Shown here in pieces: positions 46,904 through 58,140 of a stretch of DNA of 64,000 nt. The notes beneath the pieces are model-generated. The model was not told where the DNA came from. It was given only the letters and a program-made list of their open reading frames with translations, and did no database searches. This DNA is from Phytoseiulus persimilis (taxonomy: Eukaryota; Arthropoda; Arachnida; Mesostigmata; Phytoseiidae): the NCBI GenBank assembly GCA_037576195.1, contig CM075101.1, positions 19,344,001 to 19,408,000 of the forward strand. The letters run 5' to 3'. How positions within the stretch are numbered: position 1 is the stretch's first letter; each line of letters starts with the position of its first letter. Made by a program: the position numbers and the translations under genes.

Positions 46904-49900
46904 ATGCCAGCTTTTGAGAAGAGTATGCAACCGGGGAGAAACTTCGACCTGTGGACTGCCAAAGACCTCGACATCAACCAATATCAGCAACAAGACAAGT
47001 AGCTGCATTAGCAACTTCAACTACCGTAATTGAGGTCTCCGAATTCCGCCTCGAACATCTCCAGCCTCAGTCACTCCTAGTACAGTCTCTGTTTCTCAAT
47101 CATCAAGTCACTCAACTAATCGATCAGGCAGGAGAGCTTCGCTCAGCTGCGGCGGACGAAAGTTTTGAATTCCTTGTGTTACAGTCTGCGCGTTGTGCCC
47201 GACTGTAATGCGGTCACGCGTGCGCATCCGTATCAGTCACAGAAGCGCAGCGTGCACCATTGTCACGAAACACGCGTGCTTATTCGCGGTAGTTTGACTG
47301 TGTCTGTGTGTGTGTGTATGTGAGTGTCAGTGTATGCGCGCGAGTGTGCAACGTCCGCCACTACCTTAGGGAGATTGAAGCCATCGTTCCTTTGGATTTT
47401 ATTACCTTTGACCTCGGGTTACAAAACGTGACGTGACCATCCGTCACGAACGTAGGAGGTGTTTCACCGTGGATCGTTCTGTTTATTGCACCTTATCTAG
47501 GAGAATTTAGTTGTCAATTTTAATCGAGCTCCTTGACAACGCTTGAGTCGGCCTGGAGCGCGACCGCTGTTGAGAGCATCTTACGTTTCGGTGATATTCT
47601 ACTGTGACAGCTACATCTGTCACATTTTTTCTTGTTAAGCTTTTATTTGGTGAACCGAAGAACAATTCAATCATTGGTCCGATGCCCGATCGTCGACTTT
47701 CCATGGTTTGTGCAGTTGATTGATCAGTGGTCAGGAACGATCATCCTGCAAGAGTCGGTGAGTCGCGGCCCGAGCTGTATCGTTGTCATTATCGGCGTTC
47801 GTTCTCCATGTGAACAGTCGAGCGATATTCACCCCAAGGGAAGCATGGCTTCAACGGCCTGCCGAGCTTTCTCGCGCTCCCCGAATAGAGGACCGGACTG
47901 GAAGTCTCAGCTACAGTTTTTCAAACGTAGTGATTCACAATCGAAATCCACCGAGAGCGGCAAGTTCTCGGGACTTTCGCGGAGAAGCCAGCCTTGTAGA
48001 TGTTTTTGCGAGGAAAACCTCAACTCTGAGGGAGACGAATCGACCTCAACATGACTGAGTCCCCTCGTAACAACGGAGGATCGGGGAAATCGCGATGACA
48101 AAAGGTTGGAGCTGATTGCAAACATGGCTTGCACACTTCGGAAACAATTAGACATACCACCGAATTCGATATTTCGTTCGAAGCCGGAGAAAGCCATAGC
48201 AAGTTCGACGCTCAATGGACATTGTATCATCAATGATGAGCGCGAACATCTGAAGCACTTTGTACGTTAACACTGCAGAGCTCTCTCTTTGATACTGAAA
48301 TCGCGAAGCGGCTGCCGCTGATAATGAGAATAACAAGTACCCCATGCCTGCCGGGTAACAGCGACCAAGTCGGAGCATTGATTCTAGCGACATTTCTCAA
48401 GTAAGACATTTTCGACGAACAACAACCACAACAAAAAACCTAAAATGTCAGCAACACATGATGCCTAGGAACAAGAGAAGCGCAACAATAGACTTTGAAA
48501 ACAACGGCCACGCCACTTAAGGAGGATAACTAGTCTGTGAGCGGAGTTTCGTCTTGAACTTGTCCGGCGGAGGTCATCTCGGCGGAAGGTCTGGTTTCTC
48601 GTCGATCTGGTTTACCTTCTCGTCGGTGGTTGGCTGATATCGGTTTTCATAGACAGCAAACAAAAAGCGGACTGGGAAAAAACTTGACATCCTCGGTGGC
48701 GGCGGCGACGCGGCCGGGGATTATCGGCATGATCCAGTTCAATGGAAACAGCTTCGTGAAGTTTTCCACCCCTCTCGTCATGTCCGCTTCGTCGACAGTA
48801 TTCTTGCTTAGCGTTCCGCGGAAGATGATTTCGGATGTTCTCCCGAACCGGTTCGCCGCTCACACAGCATTATAGTTTGCATGAAGGGTACTATATTCAC
48901 TTTTCCGCTCCGCTCCGGGCCCACCCGGAGTGGAATCGAGTCTCCCTTTCCATCTACTCCCAATCTGAGCTCCAGGCGTCAGATCAGTGCCGAATCGGGA
49001 TTCGACACGTTCCGTCGCACACGAAGATCTCGATCATCCATAAACAGTTTCATACTCCATTCGTTCGATGCCCATTCAAAAATGTTGTTCCAAGAGGTTA
49101 GGGTGGAGCCAGAACGAGACATCGTCTGAAATATGCAGCAGGACCGTTTGCAGCGAGAGTTTAGCCGGTATTTTGTATCTTCCAGTAGAAAACTCGAGCT
49201 CTCTCCTGCGTCAAAAATCTGCCAGACGAGACTCGTTCAGCTGTTGTGAGTTAGAAATTATAGCATCACTTCTTGAAATCAGTTCCGATCCACCAAAATA
49301 TCCTGAAGGTCCTATGACAACTTGAGAGAGTTCAAAAGAACATCAGCTTCACTCCACAACAGGAGAACTTGTGTCCTTGGAAGAGCTATTAAACCGTGAC
49401 TGACTCGAACCATAAATGTGGGAATCTCCTGTGAGAAATTTCTGGCGGCGGTAGCTTCAAGAACGCAACATCTGAAAGCAGCTGTCAAGCTTGCCTTCGT
49501 GCTCGTCTAAAACTACCTCGCGCTCATTCTCCTGATCGCCGTCGATCCTAATTTGCGAATCTCTCCAGATTCCCTCGACCAAGTGGATTGGGCGGTCATC
49601 GGTTCTGTACATAGCCAGGTGGAAAGAGAGGGTGAGATGATATTTGAACGGAGTGATTTCATTGAGAAACCGAGATAGCAGCAGAAAACATTTACTAACA
49701 TCAACAAACGGAGTGATCGTCCCATCCTTGAATCACATGACAGAAGCTGGAGGTACGCTAGGCATACTTAACAAGTGATACTATTTATTGTCGGGGACTA
49801 CGACAACAGAGAGAGAGCAACAAAACACGCAAAACTGAGAATCGCAGGGATCGCAAGAAAACGTATAGGAGAACAAATGAAATCCGCGTCCGATCATGAC

Positions 49901-50660
49901 GGAGCCGATGTCCGATCATGACCTGATCCCGTTGTACCATCCTAACATAGATATATACGAGATAGCCTCATTTGCCACGACATTGGTCTCAGAGTCCAGA
50001 CGAGGAGGAAGAACTCCTGCGCGTATATGATCACCTCCTCAACCCTTCCTCCCCTACTCCGATGTACTTATCCTTGGACGCAACGCCATACACGAACTTG
50101 TGAAGAGCAAACTCCAATACTAACCCTTAAGACGTACACCTGCAAACACTTTTACTAACCCACTTTCAAACCATGAAAGACAACAAAAAAAAAAGTAAAA
50201 AATGTGCTACGAGTCATGTGTTCCGCTGGAGTGAATCCATGCACTGAAAACCGCTCTGGAAGAGATCCGTTTCTATGGCGTTGCGAATCTTGAATTGTAT
50301 GAAGAAGCTAGTCTCTAGATCGGTGCGTGCCGAAAATAAAACGAAATGAAAACCCACGAACGAAGGAAGAAGCGAGACCGCACGACGATCGAGTTAAAGT
50401 GAAACTCGACTCTGATGATAATGCAGATCATAACAATAACAATAACGACGATAACAATAATTACAAATGAAGATTTCATTTTGATGATCATGGGGAGTTG
50501 TCCCACCAAAAACTTTTATCAAATCTTGTGGTGTGTCAATGGAACTACAGCAACGGATGATGAACATGATGTAATATTGATAAGAATAACAATAATGATG
50601 AAGACGGTAACAACAAAGACGATAATAAGTATCGCATAAGTATAGTATTTAAATAAAATT
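46904..50660 (+). other. Probable long 3' UTR of the SPSB gene and intergenic DNA
   Basis: No coding exon was recognised. The sequence becomes AT-rich towards its end, with A-rich tracts near 50.18 kb and AAC/AAT triplets at 50.43-50.62 kb. The first good polyadenylation hexamers after the SPSB stop are AATAAA at 50335-50340 and 50652-50657, so a 3' UTR of about 3.4-3.8 kb is possible but unproved. A GT microsatellite lies near 47.31 kb. Confidence 0.35.
50652..50657 (+). terminator. Polyadenylation signal AATAAA (candidate)
   Basis: A canonical hexamer in very AT-rich sequence at the end of the AT-rich tract that follows the SPSB gene. A second AATAAA lies at 50335-50340. Either could end the SPSB transcript. 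Confidence 0.35.
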
Positions 50661-53037
50661 ATATTAAGTTATTTAAAACTTCTCGTAATCATTGGGCGAT
50701 GACGAGGACTCCAAATCAGAAGACTATGAAATCAGAAGATAGTGGTGTTTCTTGAACGAGACATGGCTCACATGCTCGTGGTTTCATTCGCCGGTGATGC
50801 CATGGATAACTCTCTTGATTGTGGACGGTAACCGGCTACAGTCTCGAGAGCTGGATGCGCTCGAACCCTTCTCGACTGACCGAGGTGCCAATCGATCACC
50901 TCAGGAACATTCTGGCGCGCCGAAGAATTTTGGCGTGCGATGTGCGTCCATTGCGTTCGCGTGTCCCATTCCCGCCGGAAAGTCGCCACTGTATAGTGAG
51001 GAGATCTTCCGGATCAGACTCGTTGAACGTGAAGAGATTCTCTGAATCTTCCTGAGGACTCAGCCGGCTTCCGCTGGATTTGCTACCTATTGCTTGTCCG
51101 GATGCTGCACTGTCTTGAAGATGTTGAGTTATTCGGATATGTAACCATTCAAGCATCCGGGAATGAGCCACGTTTCTGTTACAATCGGCGCTCGCAAGTT
51201 GAGCCAGCGAGTGACAACCCTTGCTTATCGGCGCTAGCAGCGGTCATACATGCTCACCGATGCCAGAACGAACGCCGCCACACCTCTCTCCACGCCGTCG
51301 CAATCCCTTGATGACCGGCGACACACCGGCGAACTCGTGCGAGATTGCACGGCTACATTGCCCGGCAGAGCAGTTGCGATCAAAGGCAACCATGCACTCG
51401 CAGCTCCCGGAGCACTGCGGTTTTCTTCACCGTTTTTCCCTGAGGCACTGCGACGCCGCCTCCCGTGAGCCAGCTAGCTGCTCTGTCTGCTTGGCGCTTT
51501 CTACTTCACATTTGTCAATCCCAATCTCGATTGCCTTCTAATCCCGCATCCGTCGTTCGTGTTTCATGTCTCAGCTCACAGTCCCCATGTTTGGATTCTC
51601 TACGTTCTCTCACCTTTCATCGGCCGTGATGGCGTGCTGAAACTCGGATTAGCTGGCCATTTTCGCCAGGCAACGCCCTCAGCCACAACCAGACGCTAAC
51701 CTAAGAATTCGATGTTCCGAGCGGGAATCGAGTCCAAAACTAGGATTAGTCTTCCGTGCTGGCCATTTTCGGGAGCTCAGGAATACGAGCTCATCGGATA
51801 GCTATCAATGCAATGATGTTACAACTCTCATTATCCCGTTCACGCTCATTAGCGATGTACTGGGAGGCTGATGTTATCTGGAATGAAAAATCATGAGTGA
51901 GCAAGGGCCGCGAACTCTCCTTACGATCTCGACATTCCGAAATCCCCAGAAACAGAAGCGAGTCATCGGTGAGCGGAGAGAGCAGCGCACTCAAGACTTT
52001 GGGATTTCCGTCGCTGCTCATCGAGCATGACTTCTGATCAGCTTCTACTGCGTTTCTCTCCCTGATCTCCCTGATTCGGCTCCACGGGATTTCCGGATCT
52101 CATCGATCGGGCTCTCCGGCCGGTCTCCGGCAAACAAATTGACTCGACTGGGGGAGGGGGAATGCCGAGGAATAGAATCAAGGTGACTTATCCTGACTTC
52201 TTCCGCCCAAAGGAAATTCGAAGTGTTTCTTTTCAACGAAGGTGGGCGCCGTCGTCTTCGCCAAGGGTGTTTTATACCTCGCTATCTCCTCCTTCTTTTA
52301 GCCTGTTGTGAAAGCGTCGATCACAGGACTCTGCTCGGTTCACAGTCAACGAGACCTGAGAAACTGCGTTTGACTGGATGGGATGGGATTTCATCTTGAA
52401 GAAAGAGCGTATGCGCTGGGCTGCAAGGATCGAGCCCATATATCACGCCTGAACCTTTCGTTCGAGCCAGACTCAGTTTACAATTGCATTCATGAGCGTG
52501 CGGCGTAGGAAACGCTGATTGCAACTTAGGAAACCCGTGCAGGTCATCTGCAGGGAATAAGAAGTGGCTCCAGTCCACCTCCCAAGAAGTATTCTGGGTA
52601 CAAATTGTGGTTCCGGGTTCCGACGAGATATTCATGGAACGAATATGTGTTCTTATGACTGAGTCACATGTTCCCCTGAACTCCTGCAGCCTCCCGTCAA
52701 GTGAGCGGGATTCGGGTTATTCGTGCAGACGTTGCTCAGCGATGAAGGCTTTCGATTGAATTCAGTGCACTTTTGATTGCCTGGCTACCGACCTGATCGT
52801 GAGTTATACAATACACTGTTCCCACACGCAGCCCCGACCCGCGAACGTAAACAAAAATGCGTTCATCCGCTGGCGGTGATCACCAGCAGTCTTCCATTTT
52901 GTACGACGCCGCAACGAGACAACGTGTTGTTGCTGCTGCCAAAAGTGTCGCGGAAAACCTCTTCATTGAAGTCGACCTGTTTCGATCGGGACTAACTGGT
53001 ATCTCGAGGTCTAACAGCCACTCGTACACGAGTCATC
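50661..53037. other. Intergenic; eIF3m promoter and 5' UTR at its end
   Basis: Only short frames of chance length are seen in most of it. A minus-strand 91-codon frame at 50896-51171 and a plus frame at 51250-51468 look protein-like but have no support. Near 52.8-53.0 kb a segment bounded by a pyrimidine-rich acceptor (ends CACACGCAG, about 52829) and a GTATCT donor-like site (about 53000) contains an ATG at 52857 whose frame overlaps the eIF3m start codon in another frame. Confidence 0.4.
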
Positions 53038-54582
53038 ATGAGTCTCTCTATGTTCATACCGGTGATGTTTAATGATCAATGCGACGAGATTCATCAGTTG
53101 TTCCTCGAATATGGCGCTCCTCTCGGTCCCACAGCGAAGGAACTCGATCCCGAAATCAGTGACCTCATTCGAGTCTGCGATGTTTGTTTCAAAATGCCGG
53201 AAAATGATGCAGAATCTGTTCTCAACGGTGAGTGAAGTTGGTTGCAAGTTATAGCAGGAAGTCTCATCGTTCCGTCAATCTCAATGCCGGCCGGCTGACT
53301 GACTGGTAGCTTAACATCTGTCGGTGGGGAATTATGTATACCAGCCGTTGTTCTCTCGTCTTATTAATTCGACCCTTACTCGGTCTTCAGGTTTCGTGTC
53401 GATTCTGATCTGCAAGACAGATAACATCGATGATTTCGTCGGGTTCTGCAAACGTCTTGAAGCCGCTCCCACACCCAAAATGCAGGAAGTTGCCTTCAAT
53501 GTGCTGTATAACTTCTTCGAGGGTCTTCCAGAGGACTGTATGAATCGAGTCACTGTCTATTTGTCGCTCATAAAGGTCGCAGGTTGGTTTCGAACGCCCT
53601 CCCCTCTTCTGAACTCACTCTCTCGTACTTCGGATTCCTCGAACTAATCCCAGATTTCTCCCTGGTTTCTGCTGGGTCGGTTAATCTGATAACTTCACTT
53701 GCTTCCTGCAGGGCTAACGAAGTCCGTGTCGGAGGTATTCCAAGATGTGGCACCCTTGAAGAAATGGCTCCAAGAAGTCAACTGCCCGGTGTCCGAGATG
53801 CGTGAGGTTTATCGTGCACTTCACAGAGAGCTTCTCAATTGTCAAATGTCCGATTTAGGACTCAAAGTGATGGTGGAACTGCTCAGCACGTACTCCGAGC
53901 AGGACGCAACCGAAGCGCGGGCTGACGCTGAGCGATGCATTGCGGCCACGTTAGCCGATCCGAGCACCTTCCTCATGGATCATCTCCTGCCGCTGAAACC
54001 GATCAAAGCTCTCCAGGGTCAACCGATCCATGAACTTTTGAAGATCTTCATTTATGAGAAAGTTGCCACGTATAAGGAGTTTTACCAACAGAACAAACAG
54101 CTCGTGGACGGCCTGGGCCTCAACCATGAACACAATGTGGACAAGATGCGGTTGCTCACCTTCATGATGATGGCCGAGAAACAAAGAGAAATTCTCTTCG
54201 AGGACATTGCCAGAGAACTTGACGTTGTCGATGTCGAAGCTTTCACAATCAGTGCTCTCAAAACTAAACTCGTGTCAGCGAAGATCAACCAGATGGGGAA
54301 GAAGATCGTGGTTATCAGTACAATGCACAGAACCTTCGAAAGGTGTGTAGCTCTTTCTGGGATCCTTATGTCTTCTCTGGATTCCCAGTTGAGTTACCAG
54401 ACGATGGCATGTTGCGGCCGTGTAAAGTTTCGAGCTCAGATTCAACTTCCGTGCTTTTGTCTTCCAGGAACGAGTGGGAGAAACTCAAGGAGACCCTCCA
54501 GGGATGGTGCTCGCGGCTTGACGAAGTAGAACAGTGCACTGCGCAACTGATTGACGCCCAGGGTTCCATCCCGAAGGCTTGA
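53038..54582 (+). CDS. eIF3m: Eukaryotic translation initiation factor 3 subunit M
   Basis: A PCI-domain subunit of the cytoplasmic eIF3 complex, which recruits the 40S ribosome and mRNA during initiation. Exons are 53038-53227, 53391-53582, 53712-54342 and 54468-54582, all in phase, encoding 375 residues (human eIF3m has 374). Family matches include CDVCFKMPENDAESV near the N-terminus, VTVYLSLIKVA, KVMVELLSTYSEQDATEARA, RCIAATLADPSTFLMDHLL, GLNHEHNVDKMRLLTFMMMA and VDVEAFTISALKTKLVSAKI in the PCI winged-helix part, then the conserved TMHRTFER before the last exon. The start is the first ATG giving full family length. A polyadenylation signal follows only 18 bases after the stop. It is intact, single-copy in this window and a housekeeping gene; the identification is secure. 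Confidence 0.97.
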
Positions 54583-54600
54583 ATTTAGGTGCGCTCAAAA

Positions 54601-54606
54601 AATAAA
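54601..54606 (+). terminator. Polyadenylation signal AATAAA for eIF3m
   Basis: A canonical hexamer 18 bases after the eIF3m stop codon, followed by an A-rich stretch. It implies a very short 3' UTR. Confidence 0.75.
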
Positions 54607-54761
54607 CCTCAAAAAAATATTTTCCGTAGTCTTAACTAGAAGCTTGGTCGTTGTCCAATTTTTTTCTACTCGCTCGGCTCATTCCTAGTGGCCACCGTGC
54701 GGCAACCAGTTCCGCAAGGTACGAACGCATCATGAGTAGACATCATTTTCCGTAGTACGGA

Positions 54762-54878
54762 GTACGGCAATTGAATTTCCGTACCGGCCCAGTACGGCAA
54801 TTCAATTTCCGTACTTCCTGGTACGGAAATTCATTTTCGCCGCCGCGGTACGGAAAATGAATTGCCGTACTGGGCCGG
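54762..54878. repeat. GTACGG inverted-repeat cluster (foldback/MITE-like)
   Basis: Three 23-bp units of the form GTACGG-CAATTNAATTTC-CGTAC lie at 54762-54784, 54792-54814 and (reversed) 54848-54870, with a partial unit at 54821. Each unit is itself nearly palindromic. In addition 54784-54814 and 54848-54878 form a 31-bp inverted repeat with one mismatch around a 33-base loop. The cluster lies about 160 bp after the eIF3m polyadenylation signal. No coding capacity is present. Confidence 0.9.
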
Positions 54879-55748
54879 TTCTCATGATTCATGAGTCTCC
54901 ATGAAAGTTTGCGTTCAGTTTTCCGGATCGATCCTCTGGAGCGAATTCTCCGCGGCATCCCCCTACATCAACTGGAGGATCGAGCATTGGCGAGAAAGTT
55001 TGCAATGGGAAAGGAATCATCCGTGACTCGCTAAGGAGCAGTCGCTTAGTCGCGAGGAAGAGATCGATGAGCGAGAGCAGGTCTGAACGGTACCCACTGC
55101 CCTGAAAGCTGCGGCCTTTGTCTGCAGAGCTTGCTAGCCCTTGGCGTGGAGCGGCCATCCTCAATCATGGGTCAATATGATTGGATCATTCCGACTGGGA
55201 CAGCCCTGCGTTTTCATTCTGACTATTGAATGATTGTGCCGAGGGGTCTCTAAATAGAAGGAGGTCGCTCATGGATACCCCACACGAATTCGTTCGCCCC
55301 ACCACAGAAGCCCGAGTAGACTTCGGCTCGTGCTCTTCTCCGAAGGAGACCGAACGAAACATGCCGAGGACGTCCAAGTCAGACATCTTTCAGAGCACCG
55401 ATCAATATCGATTTCCTCTGAGACCAAAAAAAGTGTCGCGTCGACGGTATGTTCAGTATCCGGCATCTCCCTACGTTGAGGCGAAGAGCATCTCAGAGCA
55501 GGATGGCATATTGAACGTCTGAAAGAGTCAAACACCCTGTGCGATGCTGTTGTCGTCCGAGAATGCAGCACCGCCGCATTATCAGAGCTGGGATCACAGG
55601 CATCATTTCGAAAATAGGCCCGGCACACAACAACACTCAGACGCTGTTCCCGTGTTCCAACAAGACAAAATTGACGCTCGCGGCATTTGCTCCTCAGAGT
55701 GGGACGTTCGGTTCAGTGAATGACAGTGTTGCTCCATAGTAAAGAAAC
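54879..55748. other. Intergenic between eIF3m and TMEM208
   Basis: A plus-strand ORF from ATG 55271 to 55522 (83 codons, contains FQSTDQYRFPLRPKK) has protein-like composition but no homology I recognise and is within chance length. Otherwise nothing is seen. The TMEM208 promoter probably lies at the right end. Confidence 0.4.
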
Positions 55749-57479
55749 ATGGTCGTGAGTATACACTGCAGAGACTGCACCCTATCGGCATGCTCAGGAT
55801 ATAATTCGGGAGAGGATTTGCGGATTCGAACGTTCACGTCAGTCAGCATCTGTTGAAATGCCGCCTCGACCTATGCTGGTTCATGATACATGTTGAGATA
55901 GAATTCTCTTCCTTGCTCGCACTGGCAGTCACGCGCGCTTCCGGACACGATGCGATTTCTCTGGATGTAGGAGAGACCCTGAGCTCTGCGGGGAACTACA
56001 CTGACTTCCTCCGGAATGATAACGCCGGCACTTCTCAAAAAATATTATACTACCGGGCAACTGGAATACCGGATGCCTCTCGCTCTCTGGGAATCCGCTT
56101 CTACAGCCTCCGAGCTCCTCCTGAACAGGGACAGATGCAGAATCGGTCCCGTCAGCCTCTTCTGATTTCCGGCGATGATCTCGTCGGATATTGAGGTCTT
56201 GAGCCTTCCAAGTACGAATTCTCCGAGAAGCTTGGAGCACCAGAAACTGTCCGAGTATCAATTAGTGGGATATTCCTCATGAATGGATCACTTTCTCCCA
56301 AAAGATTTTGCGAAATCCCATGGTCTGTGACTGAGGAGTTCAGCTCGGAAGTGGTGTCCAATGCACTATAGAATGCCTCATTAGTGGATGTGATTCGGAG
56401 GGAATCGACTTTTCGTTGAATAACGTAAAATGCATTGCCTCGTTCGAATCGACGCCAATTGACGCCAGCCACATTTTCAGATCGTAGAACCCAAAGGGAA
56501 GAAGGCAGCCACTCGAGGTCAGAAGCAGATCGCTGAAGAAAACAAGGAAACCCTGAAGTATTACATGATGATGACGGGCATAAGCTGCTTAATCCACTTT
56601 GTCAGTTATCTTGTAATAGGAAGAGAAGCGTTCACAATTACTGAAATGGTGAGCTCATTTTCGGCTCCATCGGGACTCAGAGAGTTACCTCCACTCGCCT
56701 GATCTCTCAAATAACAGCATTTTTCGCTCTACTGAACGCTATTTCCGATGCTCTCATTGGATATGTTTCGAAGATAGAACACTTGTTCCCCCGCAAATAA
56801 GACGGAGAGATGAATGCCGAATCAATGACGCTCTATTGAAATTTCGCCGGTGCTTTCCAGGTGTGTCTAGGATTTACGATAGCACTCCAAGCTTGTAGTC
56901 TATCAATGATGAGCCTGTTCGCGAAATGTGTCTACGGTGATCGGCAACAGGTTGTCGACGCAGGAACTGATTTGAATATGAAGAACGGGAACGCAGAGTG
57001 AGTTCCTTGAGAAGATCGCCTCGCTCCGCCGTCGTACGAGAGACAACTGCAAGACCGAAGGCCGGTGTGTCATCCCAGTTTTCCATGGTTCGTCGTACGA
57101 TATCGACGTTTTCATTGCAGATATCTGAAGGACTTCATAATTTTGGCATCGATCATCCAAATGCTGGCTATCGCCTCACCTAAGTTCTATTGGCTGTTGC
57201 TTGCGGTGAGTCGAGATTTAGGATATGATTTGAAAAGTTTTTTGACGCCACAACGAATTGCAACTCGCGCGAACGTGATGTACAGGAATCTTTATCCTGC
57301 CGGCCTCCGCCTCGTAACGAATCTGGTCTTTATGACAGGTCCCTGGCTACGCAATTTTCGTCCTCTGGGTGAATGTTTTGGGCCCGTGGTTCTTCGCTCC
57401 CGCGCCCGCGGAAGAGGAGCTCTCCGATAAGAAGCAGCGGAAATTGGATCGGAAAATGCGGAGAATGCAAGCTCGCTAG
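55749..57479 (+). CDS. TMEM208: Transmembrane protein 208 (SND2-like ER targeting factor)
   Basis: A small multi-pass ER membrane protein, the animal counterpart of yeast SND2, which takes part in SRP-independent targeting of proteins to the ER. Exons 2-5 are secure: 56481-56648, 56861-56997, 57121-57205, 57339-57479. They encode the KGKKAATRGQKQIAEENKET N-terminal motif, hydrophobic segments (GISCLIHFVSYLVI; VCLGFTIALQAC), the TDLNMKNGNAE loop, EYLKDFIILASIIQML and VLWVNVLGPWFFAP, with a basic tail ending RKMRRMQAR. Exon 2 begins in phase 0 with no in-frame ATG. The best start is ATG-GTC at 55749-55754, directly followed by a GTGAGT donor in phase 0, giving 178 residues (human 173). That six-base coding exon is inferred; the rest is well supported. 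Confidence 0.92.
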
Positions 57480-58140
57480 GCTGGAAATCTGTCACTCGAA
57501 CTCGCAATCGCTCCACGGGCGAGGCAACTGAATGTCGGTTATACTTGAAATGGCAGGAAAAATATGGACAGAGAGTAGACAGCATGTGTAAAATATGGAG
57601 ACATCTGGGAACTAGGATGGCGAGCCCTTGGTTCTCGGCGGCTGAAGCGCGCCAATCGCCTGTGGAGCGGAGCCCGCATCAACAGAGAATATTCATCCCA
57701 TCTCCTTACGGATTGCGACCGCGACTCATGAAGGCGTGTGAGGAACGATTGCTTTGAATTCAGTGCTCGAGGGGACGCTATTGTTTTTCGATGAGACGAT
57801 ATCCTGGAACACAAATAAGTCAGTTTGCTCAAGTTCACCCTAAGTTGGTTCCTTTAGAGGTAACTCGTTGGTTGGAAGCCAAGCGACAGGAAAGGCCGAA
57901 CGAGGTTCGAAAAATGTGATTAACGGAATAAATGAATTTCCTAAGAGCCCCTTCCCCTTATTTTGATGTTATTTTGCTCCGTATTAGCTCTGTTGTCTCA
58001 ACATAGATTCTGACATCCAAACTTCGAATCTTCTACTTTGGGGATTCGAAATCTCACACCATTTCAAGAGAACCCCCCCTCTCACCAGCGTGCTCTCTGC
58101 CGCAAAAACGAATGCATATTTTTCACGCGTCGACGAACCC
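57480..58140 (+). other. TMEM208 3' UTR and intergenic
   Basis: AATAAA at 57927-57932 is the first good polyadenylation hexamer after the TMEM208 stop, implying a 3' UTR of about 450 bases. No gene is seen in the rest. Confidence 0.4.

Noticed and set aside
55853..56194. 113-codon plus-strand frame resembling a secreted protein
   Set aside because: Lies inside the proposed first intron of TMEM208, the hydrophobic part is not at the very start, and length is within chance.
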